Shown here: positions 24,147-31,937 of the stretch, piece after piece | Layout: every line of letters starts with the position of its first letter | How positions within the stretch are numbered: the first letter of the stretch is position 1 | Origin: an uncultured Eggerthellaceae bacterium | GTDB taxonomy: Bacteria; Actinomycetota; Coriobacteriia; Coriobacteriales; Eggerthellaceae | Assembly: GCA_910588205.1 (NCBI GenBank) | Contig: CAJUQK010000025.1 | Coordinates: 1 to 31,950, forward strand | Direction: 5' to 3' | DNA length: 31,950 nucleotides | The notes under the pieces: model-generated | The model's input: the letters and a program-made list of their open reading frames with translations, nothing else | Database searches by the model: none | Told to the model about the DNA's origin: nothing | Program-made: the position numbers and the translations under genes

Positions 24147-25094
24147 ATGAGTAGGGGCGTTCTACATAGCTCTTTGGAAATATGCACGGGGGCAGGTGGT
24201 CAAGCATTGGGTCTTGAACAGGCGGGCTTTCGCCACCAAGCTCTTGTTGAGATAGAACACCACTGCTGTCATACATTGAAGCAAAATCGGCCCCATTGGA
24301 ATGTGGTTTGTGAAGATGTTGCTCGCTTTGACGCTCGGTCCTACGAAGATATAGATCTTTTTGCTGCTGGTGTGCCCTGCCCTCCTTTTAGCAAGGCAGG
24401 GAAACAACTCGGCAAACATGATGAACGTGATCTTTTCCCCCAGGCTTTACGAATTGTGGGAGAAATTACACCAAAAGCTGTGATGATGGAGAATGTTCGC
24501 GGTTTTCTTGATACTCAGTTTGATGATTACCGTAACGAAATATTGAGCACGCTCCATACTTTAGGTTATGCAACTCACATCAAACTTGTCGTGTCTTCAG
24601 ATTATGGTGTGTCGCAGTTAAGGCCTCGTACGATTATTGTTGGCATTCGCAAAGACATTCCAGATACTTTTGAGTTCCCCACTCCTTGGAAAAAAAGACC
24701 AACATCTGTTGGCAAACTACTTGTTGATCTTATGGCCATAAATGGCTGGGAAGGTGCTGCGGAGTGGTCAAAGAAAGCAAAGGGTATTGCTCCAACCCTT
24801 GTGGGTGGATCGAAAAAACACGGAGGCCCCGATCTCGGTCCTTCTCGTGCGCGTGCGGCCTGGGCAAAGCTTGGTGTTGACGGGACTGGTGTTGCTAACG
24901 AAGCTCCTCACCCCGGTTTTGAAGGTGTGCCTCGGCTGACCCCTCGCATGATGGCGAGGATTCAAGGATTTCCAGACACATGGAGCTTTGGAGGAAAGAA
25001 GACCGCAGCGTGCCGAATGATAGGTAATGCCTTTCCGCCTCCTGTGGCTCGGGCAATTGGGCGAAAAATCAAGGAGTGTATTGATGGACGATGA
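24147..25094 (+). CDS. DNA (cytosine-5-)-methyltransferase of an NgoMIV-like system
   Basis: A 315-residue C5-methyltransferase. Motif I is SLEICTGAGGQALGLEQAGF (8-27), the catalytic motif IV is GVPCPPFSKAGK with C78, motif VI is MENVRGF, motif VIII is QLRPRTIIVG, and motif IX/X lies near 'RMIGNAFPPPVARAIG'. Start ATG 24147 opens the family pattern; AAGGAG at 24124-24129 is rather far, and a TTG at 24114 is possible. The restriction gene overlaps its 3' end by 11 bp. Because the partner looks like NgoMIV, the expected target is GCCGGC, protecting host DNA; this is an inference from the partner. Base composition is much more AT-rich than the flanks. Confidence 0.92.
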   Translation: MSRGVLHSSLEICTGAGGQALGLEQAGFRHQALVEIEHHCCHTLKQNRPHWNVVCEDVARFDARSYEDIDLFAAGVPCPPFSKAGKQLGKHDERDLFPQALRIVGEITPKAVMMENVRGFLDTQFDDYRNEILSTLHTLGYATHIKLVVSSDYGVSQLRPRTIIVGIRKDIPDTFEFPTPWKKRPTSVGKLLVDLMAINGWEGAAEWSKKAKGIAPTLVGGSKKHGGPDLGPSRARAAWAKLGVDGTGVANEAPHPGFEGVPRLTPRMMARIQGFPDTWSFGGKKTAACRMIGNAFPPPVARAIGRKIKECIDGR

Positions 25095-25953
25095 TGGCAC
25101 TGCACTCATTGCAAGGCAGAGGGAGGCATTTCACCGGTCGCTCGTAGAAAAAGGGGTGCTTGCTATTAGCCCTGCGGGCATACCTTCTAATGCAGATTCG
25201 AATAACGGCGCTTCGTGTCGTATTGCAGTAGGGATAGCTGAACGACTTATGGCGGAGCTCCATGAAAGGCATGCAGGACAAACTTCAGGCGCAAAGTTTG
25301 AAACGATTGTTGCTGACTATGTTGCTTTAACCTTTCCCCGCTTACAGCATGTCCGCCCAGGGAACTGGACGGTCATGAAGCTGGGAAATAGGAGTTCGCT
25401 CAGAGCATCTTCCTATATTCAGTATGAGCATTTAGCCTATCTGGATGAATTGACAAGAGAGAACAAGAGTCTTTCGGCCATGATTGGCAACGACTATATG
25501 GTGTCTCCTGATATCGTTGTATACCGTGAGCCCTGTACGGATGATGAGCTAAATCAACCTTTCAGAGTTGTAGATGATGCAACTTGCCTTGAATCTGATT
25601 TGCGCAAGCGGACCGACGGTAAGCCTATTCTGCACGCATCTATCTCGGCCAAATGGACAATGAGATCAGATCGTGCGCAAAATAGTAGGACCGAGGCGTT
25701 GAATCTCATTAGGAACAGAAAGGGCAGTTTGCCTCACATTGTTGTAGTGACCGGTGAGCCCTTACCCTCGCGACTTGCATCTATTGCTCTTGGTACGGGA
25801 GACATAGATTGTACCTATCATTTTGCTCTGTATGAACTCATAGAGTCAGTAAAGGATAATGGTAGCGAAGATGCGATAGACATGCTCGAAACGCTTATAG
25901 AGGGAAGACGACTTAAGGATATATCAGATTTGCCCCTTGATCTTGCGGTATAA
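25084..25953 (+). CDS. Type II restriction endonuclease, NgoMIV-like (expected GCCGGC)
   Basis: A 289-residue protein strongly resembling NgoMIV (286 aa, from memory) along its length, including the C-terminal 'RLKDISDLPLDLAV'. The active-site residues known for NgoMIV appear with a constant offset of three: E73 (QTSGAKFE), D143 (SPDIVV) and K190 (SISAKWT); the neighbouring 'MRSDRAQN' matches the target-contact region. NgoMIV has SCK where this has SAK. Start ATG 25084 follows AAGGAG by 7 bases. Translation is coupled to the methyltransferase by an 11-bp overlap, which would put the nuclease after the protecting enzyme. It ends 10 bases from the convergent GIY-YIG gene. Confidence 0.9.
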   Translation: MDDDGTALIARQREAFHRSLVEKGVLAISPAGIPSNADSNNGASCRIAVGIAERLMAELHERHAGQTSGAKFETIVADYVALTFPRLQHVRPGNWTVMKLGNRSSLRASSYIQYEHLAYLDELTRENKSLSAMIGNDYMVSPDIVVYREPCTDDELNQPFRVVDDATCLESDLRKRTDGKPILHASISAKWTMRSDRAQNSRTEALNLIRNRKGSLPHIVVVTGEPLPSRLASIALGTGDIDCTYHFALYELIESVKDNGSEDAIDMLETLIEGRRLKDISDLPLDLAV

Positions 25954-25963
25954 CTGCACGCCT

Positions 25964-27022
25964 TCAGCGGCAGGTGCGTAGGTGGGCTTTCATCTCCGGG
26001 GAGATGCGTCGGCTCTCGATGGCCTTCTGGATGCCTTTGCGGCGCGTCCATTCGTCCAAGAGCGCTTGGTCGCCCGTGCGCTCTAGGTAGGGGAGCGCGG
26101 CTTCCTCCTGCTTCGCCAGCGCCTCGGCGAAGAACCAGGCGCGCATCATATCCACGTAATAGATGTCATCGGCGGACGCGGGGTTTTCAGGGGTCGTAGC
26201 CATGCGCGTTAGCGCCACCCATTCTAAGAAGCGCTCTTCGAACAGCTCGTCCAGATACAAGCGCATCAGCACTCCCATGGCGAAGCGGATGGTATAGCAA
26301 TGGCCAGACTCCAGCCATCGTCGTGCATGCACCAAGGTCTCCTCGGGTTGCTGAGTGAGCACTTTGACGGGCAGCTGGTCGCACGTAGCCCAGTTGTCTA
26401 CGAAGGGCAGGAAGCGATCGTAGAGCTTGAGTGCTGTGGGATAGTCCTTCTCAAGCCCGATGGTGAAGGCGTGCACCTGGTTTTCATCGAACAGCCGATG
26501 GGGGAGTGCTCTGAGGAATGCGTTCGCATCCTCTCGCTTCGCTAATGCCTTGGCTATCTGTCGCAAAGCGGGCGTGCGCACTCCGGCGATGGTCCGTTTA
26601 TCCAGGTTCGGCACCAGCTTCGCATGGAAATCCCGGTAGGTCTCATCAACCTTCTTGGCGAGGTGGCGGCAAACGAACTCCCCTGCGGTGTCTTCGCCAA
26701 AGCCGGGCAGTTTCTGACAGAGCACGTGCTCCAGCGGCTCCTGATCAACAGAGGCCTTTGCTAGGAGCGCCTCCTTCTGGTCCCGGTTGAGCCGCTTGAA
26801 GAGAGCCTCAGCGCTCATGGCGCGCTCTTTGCTATAGAAGCGCGCCTGGGCTATCAACCGTACGGGGGCGTGGGACTTCGTGTACTTGGCGCCTGTGCCT
26901 GCCTGGTGGGCCGCTACTCGCGCCGTTACATCCGTGGTGTAGCCGGTATAGAGACTCCCATCCCCGCATTCCAGAATGTAGAGATAGTGATCGAAGGGCG
27001 CTGCGCTCATCGCTGGCATCAT
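25964..27022 (-). CDS. GIY-YIG nuclease domain fused to AlkD-like DNA alkylation repair domain
   Basis: A 352-residue fusion. Residues about 11-95 are a small GIY-YIG domain of the YhbQ/UPF0213 type ('YLYILECGDGSLYTGYTTDV' then 'AHQAGTGAKYTKSH'). Residues about 105-350 are a HEAT-repeat DNA alkylation repair domain like AlkD: 'AGVRTPALRQIAKAL', 'DNWATCDQLPVK', 'RRWLESGHCYTIRFAMGVLM' and 'YYVDMMRAWFFAEAL'. AlkD removes cationic alkylated bases; the nuclease could cut the resulting site. The combined role is inference. ATG 27022 overlaps the stop of the sulfatase-fold gene (ATGA), so it is the last gene of the minus-strand operon. It converges with the restriction gene 10 bp away. Confidence 0.85.
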   Translation of the reverse strand: MMPAMSAAPFDHYLYILECGDGSLYTGYTTDVTARVAAHQAGTGAKYTKSHAPVRLIAQARFYSKERAMSAEALFKRLNRDQKEALLAKASVDQEPLEHVLCQKLPGFGEDTAGEFVCRHLAKKVDETYRDFHAKLVPNLDKRTIAGVRTPALRQIAKALAKREDANAFLRALPHRLFDENQVHAFTIGLEKDYPTALKLYDRFLPFVDNWATCDQLPVKVLTQQPEETLVHARRWLESGHCYTIRFAMGVLMRLYLDELFEERFLEWVALTRMATTPENPASADDIYYVDMMRAWFFAEALAKQEEAALPYLERTGDQALLDEWTRRKGIQKAIESRRISPEMKAHLRTCR

Positions 27023-29067
27023 CCTCTGTCGGGAGGGGGGATGGGGATCGCCTCGCCCGTGCGTGACCAGGCGTCATGGTCAAGGACATCTCCGTTGACG
27101 GCGAACTGTGTCCATTCCGTATCCTCATGATAGTCCGTAGTGGTGTGCCAGTAATGCCGCTCACGAGGCCCTTCGGTCACATCGAAGACCGTCATGCCAT
27201 AGCGAGAAGCATCTGCCCCGGCAGCCTGGGCGATGGTAGCGGGCAGGTCTAGGTGCCCTGTGGGCACGGTGGAGAAGCACAGAGGCTGCCGAGCTTCTTC
27301 TGGCGTCTCCGGCGGTTTCACCATCAGGATGACTGATGTGGGTTCCGTGAGGCCGGTGGGCTCGTTCTGCCAATGACCATGATCTGCCGTGATCACGATG
27401 AACGCGTCGTCGTAGATCCCCAGCTGCTTCATCTGTTGCAGGTACTCGCTCACGATCTTGATATTGCCTCGCGCCTGTTGGGAACGCGTGGGCTCTCCCG
27501 AGGCGGGCATCCCCCGCTCATCCATGAGGAAGGGTCTGTGGGGGCCGAGCATGTGTATGAGCCGGAAGCTCTTATCCTCCCGGTTGAGGGTGATCCCCTT
27601 CTCTCGCAACCCCTTCGCCAGGCGCAGGTCGTCTACGGTGAAGGGCATGCTGGCAACGTCCCCCTGCTCGGAATAGGCCTGGTTGAGGTCATCGGTGGTG
27701 AACCAGAAGGTAGGCTTCAACACCCAAGGCAGGTCTCGGTAGAGGGCTACCCGCTCAAGCTCAGCGATCATGCGGAAGGGATCGTAGGGCGGTGGTGTTA
27801 TCTCATGGACATTCATGGCGAAGGGGGCCACCTTCGTGATATCCGTACCCAGGCTGTCCGAGTAGATCCCCAGGGTGTATCCCTGATCATGGATGTCCTT
27901 GATCAGAATGTCTCCGTCAAACCAGGTTCGGACGAATTCCTTGAAATCAGCACCTGGTTGCGGCGCACGTCCGGTGGTCAGGAACGGCATGGCGTAGCGC
28001 GTGGGGATCATCTGGGCGGTGGAGTTCGTGTAACAGGTGAAACCAGTGAGCTCATCAAGCAGAGCGGGGTCATCCTGCAGCGCTTCATCCAAGAAGCGCT
28101 GATCGTAGGTGTCCAAGACGAAGACCACGAGGTTCTGCTGGGGGGAGAGGGTGTAGAGCCCCTCGCGGGTGGCGACGACCTTCTCCGTCTGCAGGCCGTC
28201 AAGCACGCGCTGATCGGTGGCGATGCTCACCACGCTCGCCCCCTGGACCACCACCAAGGCAATGCTCACAACAAGAGCGAAGGCACGGAAGGTGCGTTCG
28301 CGCTTCAACCCGAAGAAGAGCACGGCGAAGAGGATGATGATCCAGATAAGAGAGCTGGCAGTCACCATCTCCATGTGATCAGGGAGGTTCAAGAGCGACC
28401 CATCGGCGATGGGAAGGTCCTTGTTCAGGAACAGAGCCTGGATGTAAGCCGCGATGCCGATGCCCACCGCAACTGCGAGCGCCACGGTGAACCCTCGGCC
28501 GCGGAGCGCGGAGAGAGCCAGGGCCATCAGGATCACGACGATGGCACCTGTGATGAGCACGAGCGGGAGGATGTCATAGAAGTTGAAGAGAAGGCCGAAG
28601 GTGGACTGCCCCACCACTTCCAGGGGAGGGATCATGAACAACGTTGCTACCAAGAAGAGGCTGACGATGAGCGCTTGGACGAACCGGCGCTTCCAACCGA
28701 GCTGCTCAGCGGCCCCCTCGCTGTTTGCTCCCTGCTTGGCCAGCTGCGCGGCTTGATCAGCATCTGCCAAGAGTGCACCTGCATCGGGCTGGGAGGCATG
28801 GATGGGGTGTACGGGTGGCTCCACCTGCTTCTTCGCGTTCTCATCGATATGGAAAAGGCGCATGAGCGCACGGCGGCTGCGGCGGAAGGCCACCCCCAGC
28901 ACTGCGCTCATCGCAACGGCTGCGCCCGCCAGCGCTTGGATGGTGTAGGTCATGACCGAGGGATCCACGTAGGCGAAGGCCACCTCCGGCAGCCCAACGC
29001 CCAGGATCAGCGCCAGAGCCGTGAGGGCGAAGACATCGTGGAGGAACAGGAGGCATTTAGGCAGCAT
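27019..29067 (-). CDS. LtaS-like membrane sulfatase-fold phosphoglycerol transferase
   Basis: A 682-residue membrane protein. Two N-terminal hydrophobic segments (about 10-62), a charged loop (70-127), about five more segments (128-285), then an alkaline-phosphatase/sulfatase-fold domain from about 310: VVFVLDTYD, a nucleophile region NSTAQMIPTRYAMP, IYSDSLGTD, HMLGPHRPF (505-513) and TADHGHW (561-567). This is the layout of lipoteichoic acid synthase-type enzymes, though with more membrane segments than LtaS. Start ATG 29067 follows GAGGGAGGGGG; an in-frame start further upstream would lie inside the preceding gene. It overlaps the YidC-TagF gene by 11 bp. It probably adds or modifies phosphoglycerol on an envelope polymer outside the membrane; the exact substrate is unknown. 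Confidence 0.8.
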   Translation of the reverse strand: MLPKCLLFLHDVFALTALALILGVGLPEVAFAYVDPSVMTYTIQALAGAAVAMSAVLGVAFRRSRRALMRLFHIDENAKKQVEPPVHPIHASQPDAGALLADADQAAQLAKQGANSEGAAEQLGWKRRFVQALIVSLFLVATLFMIPPLEVVGQSTFGLLFNFYDILPLVLITGAIVVILMALALSALRGRGFTVALAVAVGIGIAAYIQALFLNKDLPIADGSLLNLPDHMEMVTASSLIWIIILFAVLFFGLKRERTFRAFALVVSIALVVVQGASVVSIATDQRVLDGLQTEKVVATREGLYTLSPQQNLVVFVLDTYDQRFLDEALQDDPALLDELTGFTCYTNSTAQMIPTRYAMPFLTTGRAPQPGADFKEFVRTWFDGDILIKDIHDQGYTLGIYSDSLGTDITKVAPFAMNVHEITPPPYDPFRMIAELERVALYRDLPWVLKPTFWFTTDDLNQAYSEQGDVASMPFTVDDLRLAKGLREKGITLNREDKSFRLIHMLGPHRPFLMDERGMPASGEPTRSQQARGNIKIVSEYLQQMKQLGIYDDAFIVITADHGHWQNEPTGLTEPTSVILMVKPPETPEEARQPLCFSTVPTGHLDLPATIAQAAGADASRYGMTVFDVTEGPRERHYWHTTTDYHEDTEWTQFAVNGDVLDHDAWSRTGEAIPIPPPDRG

Positions 29068-31039
29068 GGTGGCCCCCTCCCTCGTCGGTCTCAGTGCCGG
29101 GGCTCGCAGCGGGAGCCGCCTTCGAAGTCGAAGTAGCTGCCTCGCGCGCCTGCTGCTTCTTGAGCACGGCTTTGAGCAGGTATGCACCGGCGGCCTGACC
29201 ACCCTGGCCCAAGTTGAACACGAAGCCGCTACGAATATGCTCTATCTCATCCCGCCAGCGCTCCCTTTGGCTGAGCATGGTCTCGATAACACCGCTGAAT
29301 CGGTCGAGCTCATCCTTATCGAGCGACGTGCCCACGCGGTCTCGCAGGGAGATATCCGTGGAGTCTATGCCGAACTCTCGCCAATTCGGATTCCTGACCT
29401 TAGGGTCAGTGTTGATGAACACCGCTGGTCGCAGGGTGGTGAAGCAGAATTCGCAGAACACCGAGGACCAATCGGTCACCAGGACATCAGCGGCCAAGAT
29501 GGAATCGCTGGAACTGAAGTCCTGCTCGAAGACGAGTTCCTCTTCGCTGATGCCTGCGAAGCGTGCCCGGAATGCCTCCCAACGAGGCTTGTAGCGCTTC
29601 AGGTATTCAGGGTGGGGGCGCACGATGATGCGGTAGCCCTTACCCAGCAAGGAAGAGACCAGCTCATCGGCACAGCTATCCATCAGGTTGTCTTCCTGCC
29701 AGCTGGGTGCCAGCAGGATCTGGGGCCTGTTCTTGGTCGCTTCTATATCGGCTCTACGCTTCTCCCATTCGCTGATATCGCGATCAAGCAGGTCATAGCC
29801 GCATTCTACTAGGTTCTTAGGATCAAGGCCGCGGTGCGCTTCTATCACGCGCATCTCGTCCACCTGATGAGGCCCCGTGCAGAGCAGCGTGTCGTAATGA
29901 TCGTATTCCCCCACGGTAGAAGTCATATCCATGGAGGTCATGTGGTGGAACATATAGACGTATTCGATATCTTTGCGCACGTAGGAGCGCTTGATATAGA
30001 AGTTATCCAAGTCTCCGAGGGTGGTGACCACCACATCAGCGTCCATCTTCATCATGAGCGTGATGGCCTTCTTCTCGCCAATGAAATAGGGGAAGATGCG
30101 CGGATGCCGTTTCGCCAGGGCGAAGATCTGGTCATTCGGGTCATTGGTTACGTAATGGATGCGGATGTCGGAATTCTCCAAAAGCCACTGGATGGCTCCT
30201 TGGAAATACTTGTAGAAGCCGCTGCCTTCGGAATAGAACACGATATGCTTGCCTGTGATGGCGAAGAAACGCTTGAAGTCTGCTTTCTCGCGCTTCGTGA
30301 GGGGATCATGCTGATACCACTTGGGACGATTCGCTGAAAGGGCGTCGATCCCCTCCAGTTCTTTGCGGCTCTCCTCCAGCTCAGCATAGTCGATGGACTT
30401 TCGTGGGTCTATGAGCAGGTTGCAGATCACCTGCACCAGGATGGAGAGCAAGTTCGAACAGATCCAGTAGAAGGCCATGCCTGCAGCCACGAAGATGCCC
30501 AAGACGAAGGACAGCGCAATGGAGAGGCCGTTGGTGGTGTTCTTCTCCATGCGGGATTGTTCCCGTTGGAGCGGGTTGATGCGGTTCTGGGCGCAGCCCA
30601 TAGCCACAGCTGAGAGCCCGGCCAGAACCGGCATGATCCAGGATAAGCCGCCGTCTTCCACAGGTATCATCCCGAGGAACTCCGTACCCGGCGCCCCTCC
30701 ATCCGTGATGCGATGGATGACATCCACAAGCCCGAAGAGGATTACGATCTGGATGCCCAGAGGGATCAAGCTGAGCATGGGGTGATAGTGCTGCTCTTTG
30801 TACAGAGCACTCTGCTTCTCGCCGATGGTCTCTGTATCACCGAAGTAGCGCACCTTGATGCGATTGAGGGCGGGCATCAGCTGCACCATCACGATGGAGT
30901 TCTTCTGGACCCAGAGGGAGAGCGGCATCAGGATGACCTTGATGATGAGCGTGAAGAGCAGGATAGAGACCCACCAGTTCCCGGTCAGGGCATAGCAGGG
31001 TTGAACGATCAACGATAAGAGGTTTGCAAGCGCTTCCAT
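29057..31039 (-). CDS. Fusion of YidC/Oxa1 membrane insertase and TagF-like CDP-glycerol glycerophosphotransferase
   Basis: A 660-residue protein. Residues 1-212 are a YidC/Oxa1-type insertase: an N-terminal amphipathic/hydrophobic start, 'WWVSILLFTLIIKVILMPL', 'QLMPALNRIKVRY', 'ALYKEQHYHPMLSLIPLGIQ' and three further hydrophobic segments. Residues about 256-620 are a CDP-glycerol:glycerophosphate glycerophosphotransferase (TagF/TagB-like) domain: 'CTGPHQVDEM', 'CGYDLLDRD', 'LLAPSWQEDN', 'IIVRPHPEYLKRY' and 'LVTDWSSVFCEFCF'. A Pro/Ala/Ser tail follows. No Shine-Dalgarno sequence is visible before ATG 31039. The downstream LtaS-like gene overlaps. The protein may build polyglycerol-phosphate at the membrane; the insertase part could act as its membrane anchor or keep insertase function. 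Confidence 0.85.
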   Translation of the reverse strand: MEALANLLSLIVQPCYALTGNWWVSILLFTLIIKVILMPLSLWVQKNSIVMVQLMPALNRIKVRYFGDTETIGEKQSALYKEQHYHPMLSLIPLGIQIVILFGLVDVIHRITDGGAPGTEFLGMIPVEDGGLSWIMPVLAGLSAVAMGCAQNRINPLQREQSRMEKNTTNGLSIALSFVLGIFVAAGMAFYWICSNLLSILVQVICNLLIDPRKSIDYAELEESRKELEGIDALSANRPKWYQHDPLTKREKADFKRFFAITGKHIVFYSEGSGFYKYFQGAIQWLLENSDIRIHYVTNDPNDQIFALAKRHPRIFPYFIGEKKAITLMMKMDADVVVTTLGDLDNFYIKRSYVRKDIEYVYMFHHMTSMDMTSTVGEYDHYDTLLCTGPHQVDEMRVIEAHRGLDPKNLVECGYDLLDRDISEWEKRRADIEATKNRPQILLAPSWQEDNLMDSCADELVSSLLGKGYRIIVRPHPEYLKRYKPRWEAFRARFAGISEEELVFEQDFSSSDSILAADVLVTDWSSVFCEFCFTTLRPAVFINTDPKVRNPNWREFGIDSTDISLRDRVGTSLDKDELDRFSGVIETMLSQRERWRDEIEHIRSGFVFNLGQGGQAAGAYLLKAVLKKQQAREAATSTSKAAPAASPGTETDEGGGHHAA

Positions 31040-31236
31040 CTGAGAGGAGAGTTCCCGTTCGTCTTTCTCAAAATGACACGCGGTGATTATACGAGCAAAC
31101 GTGTCCTGAAGGAACTCATTTAATCTTGAGAATACGGGGGCGGTGGGTGTCTATCTGCTAGACTGCCAGTGTATCTATGATCGTACCCATCAGGGTTGGT
31201 CACCTTGGGGGGGGGTACCGAACAAGGAGGAAGAAG
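31040..31236. promoter_or_regulatory. Divergent promoter region between YidC-TagF and lipoprotein genes
   Basis: The two genes are divergent, so both promoters should lie in these 197 bp. TTGAGA at 31126-31131 is a possible plus-strand -35 but no good -10 at 16-18 bp was found. The AT-rich stretch near 31080-31125 is the likeliest place for start sites. Confidence 0.35.
31207..31215 (+). repeat. G9 homopolymer in leader of lipoprotein gene
   Basis: Nine consecutive G bases lie 21 bases before ATG 31237, just upstream of the AAGGAGG ribosome site. Tracts of this length are prone to slipped-strand length changes. Confidence 0.8.
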
Positions 31237-31827
31237 ATGCAGGAAGCAAAGAAGGTGCTCCAACAGGCGAAGAAGACGCTCTTGGCCGTGGTCATGGGCG
31301 GCCTCTTGGCGATGACGCTCTGTGCTGTCACCGGTTGCCAAGACAACAGCGAAGAGGTGATCCGCCAGAGCCTCACGGAGGAGATCGACGAGATCAAGAC
31401 CATGGACGATGCTACGGTCAGTGAGATGGCCTCATCTATGGGCTATGCATCAACCCTATCTAGCGTGGGCATCTCCTCTGAAGAGCTGGTGCGTGCGATG
31501 CTTCAAGGGTTCGATGGTGTTATCGATTCAGTGACTGTGAACGGGAATACGGCCGAAGCTGTGGTGACATTCACCTCGAAGGATTTCTCATCCATCACCG
31601 AGAACATGGACAGTCTCCAGACTGAGATGACGGACAACCCTGAGCAGTTCGCGGATATGTCTCGTCAGCAGATCATGGACTGGGTGGGCGAGCGCACCAT
31701 GCAGATGGTCAATGAGCTTCCCGTGGTGACCCATGAGCCGGTGACCATCACCTATGAGCGCGAGGGGAATACCTGGGCTCCCACTGCCGGTTCTGAGAGT
31801 GCGATGTACTCGACGATCTTCGGCTAA
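31237..31827 (+). CDS. Small secreted lipoprotein of unknown function
   Basis: A 196-residue protein. The signal peptide has a Lys-rich start, a hydrophobic helix (residues 14-30) and a lipobox AVTG-C34. The mature part is acidic, with helices (EEVIRQSLTEEIDEI) followed by beta-like stretches (IDSVTVNGNTAEAVVTFTS), a layout seen in DUF-type coriobacterial and firmicute lipoproteins. Start ATG 31237 follows AAGGAGG by 6 bases; an upstream ATG at 31177 would add 20 residues encoded across the G9 tract and spoil the signal peptide. It stands alone with a strong terminator. Function is not known. Confidence 0.8.
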   Translation: MQEAKKVLQQAKKTLLAVVMGGLLAMTLCAVTGCQDNSEEVIRQSLTEEIDEIKTMDDATVSEMASSMGYASTLSSVGISSEELVRAMLQGFDGVIDSVTVNGNTAEAVVTFTSKDFSSITENMDSLQTEMTDNPEQFADMSRQQIMDWVGERTMQMVNELPVVTHEPVTITYEREGNTWAPTAGSESAMYSTIFG

Positions 31828-31864
31828 GCACGATCTCTATCTCAGTTTCACTTGTTCTGCATCA

Positions 31865-31894
31865 AAGGGAAGGGCATCAGCCCTTCCCTTTTCT
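31865..31894 (+). terminator. Rho-independent terminator of lipoprotein gene
   Basis: A perfect 11-bp stem (AAGGGAAGGGC 31865-31875 with GCCCTTCCCTT 31880-31890) and an ATCA loop, followed by TTCTC. It lies 37 bases after the stop codon. Confidence 0.85.
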
Positions 31895-31898
31895 CATT

Positions 31899-31937
31899 CA
31901 GGGTCGTGACCCTGCCCGGCACGCGCAGCGTGGCGGG
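31899..31937. repeat. Two adjacent inverted repeats at the right edge
   Basis: CAGGGTC (31899-31905) faces GACCCTG (31908-31914), and CCCGGCACGC (31915-31924) faces GCGTGGCGGG (31928-31937) with one mismatch. They directly abut each other and follow the terminator. They may belong to a second terminator, a dispersed intergenic repeat, or the promoter of the next gene beyond the window. Confidence 0.5.

Noticed and set aside
27373..29136. A 587-codon open frame on the plus strand opposite the LtaS-like gene
   Set aside because: It is an antisense shadow of a GC-rich gene: composition is His/Gly/Glu-rich, no motif or ribosome site is seen, and the minus-strand gene has clear catalytic motifs.
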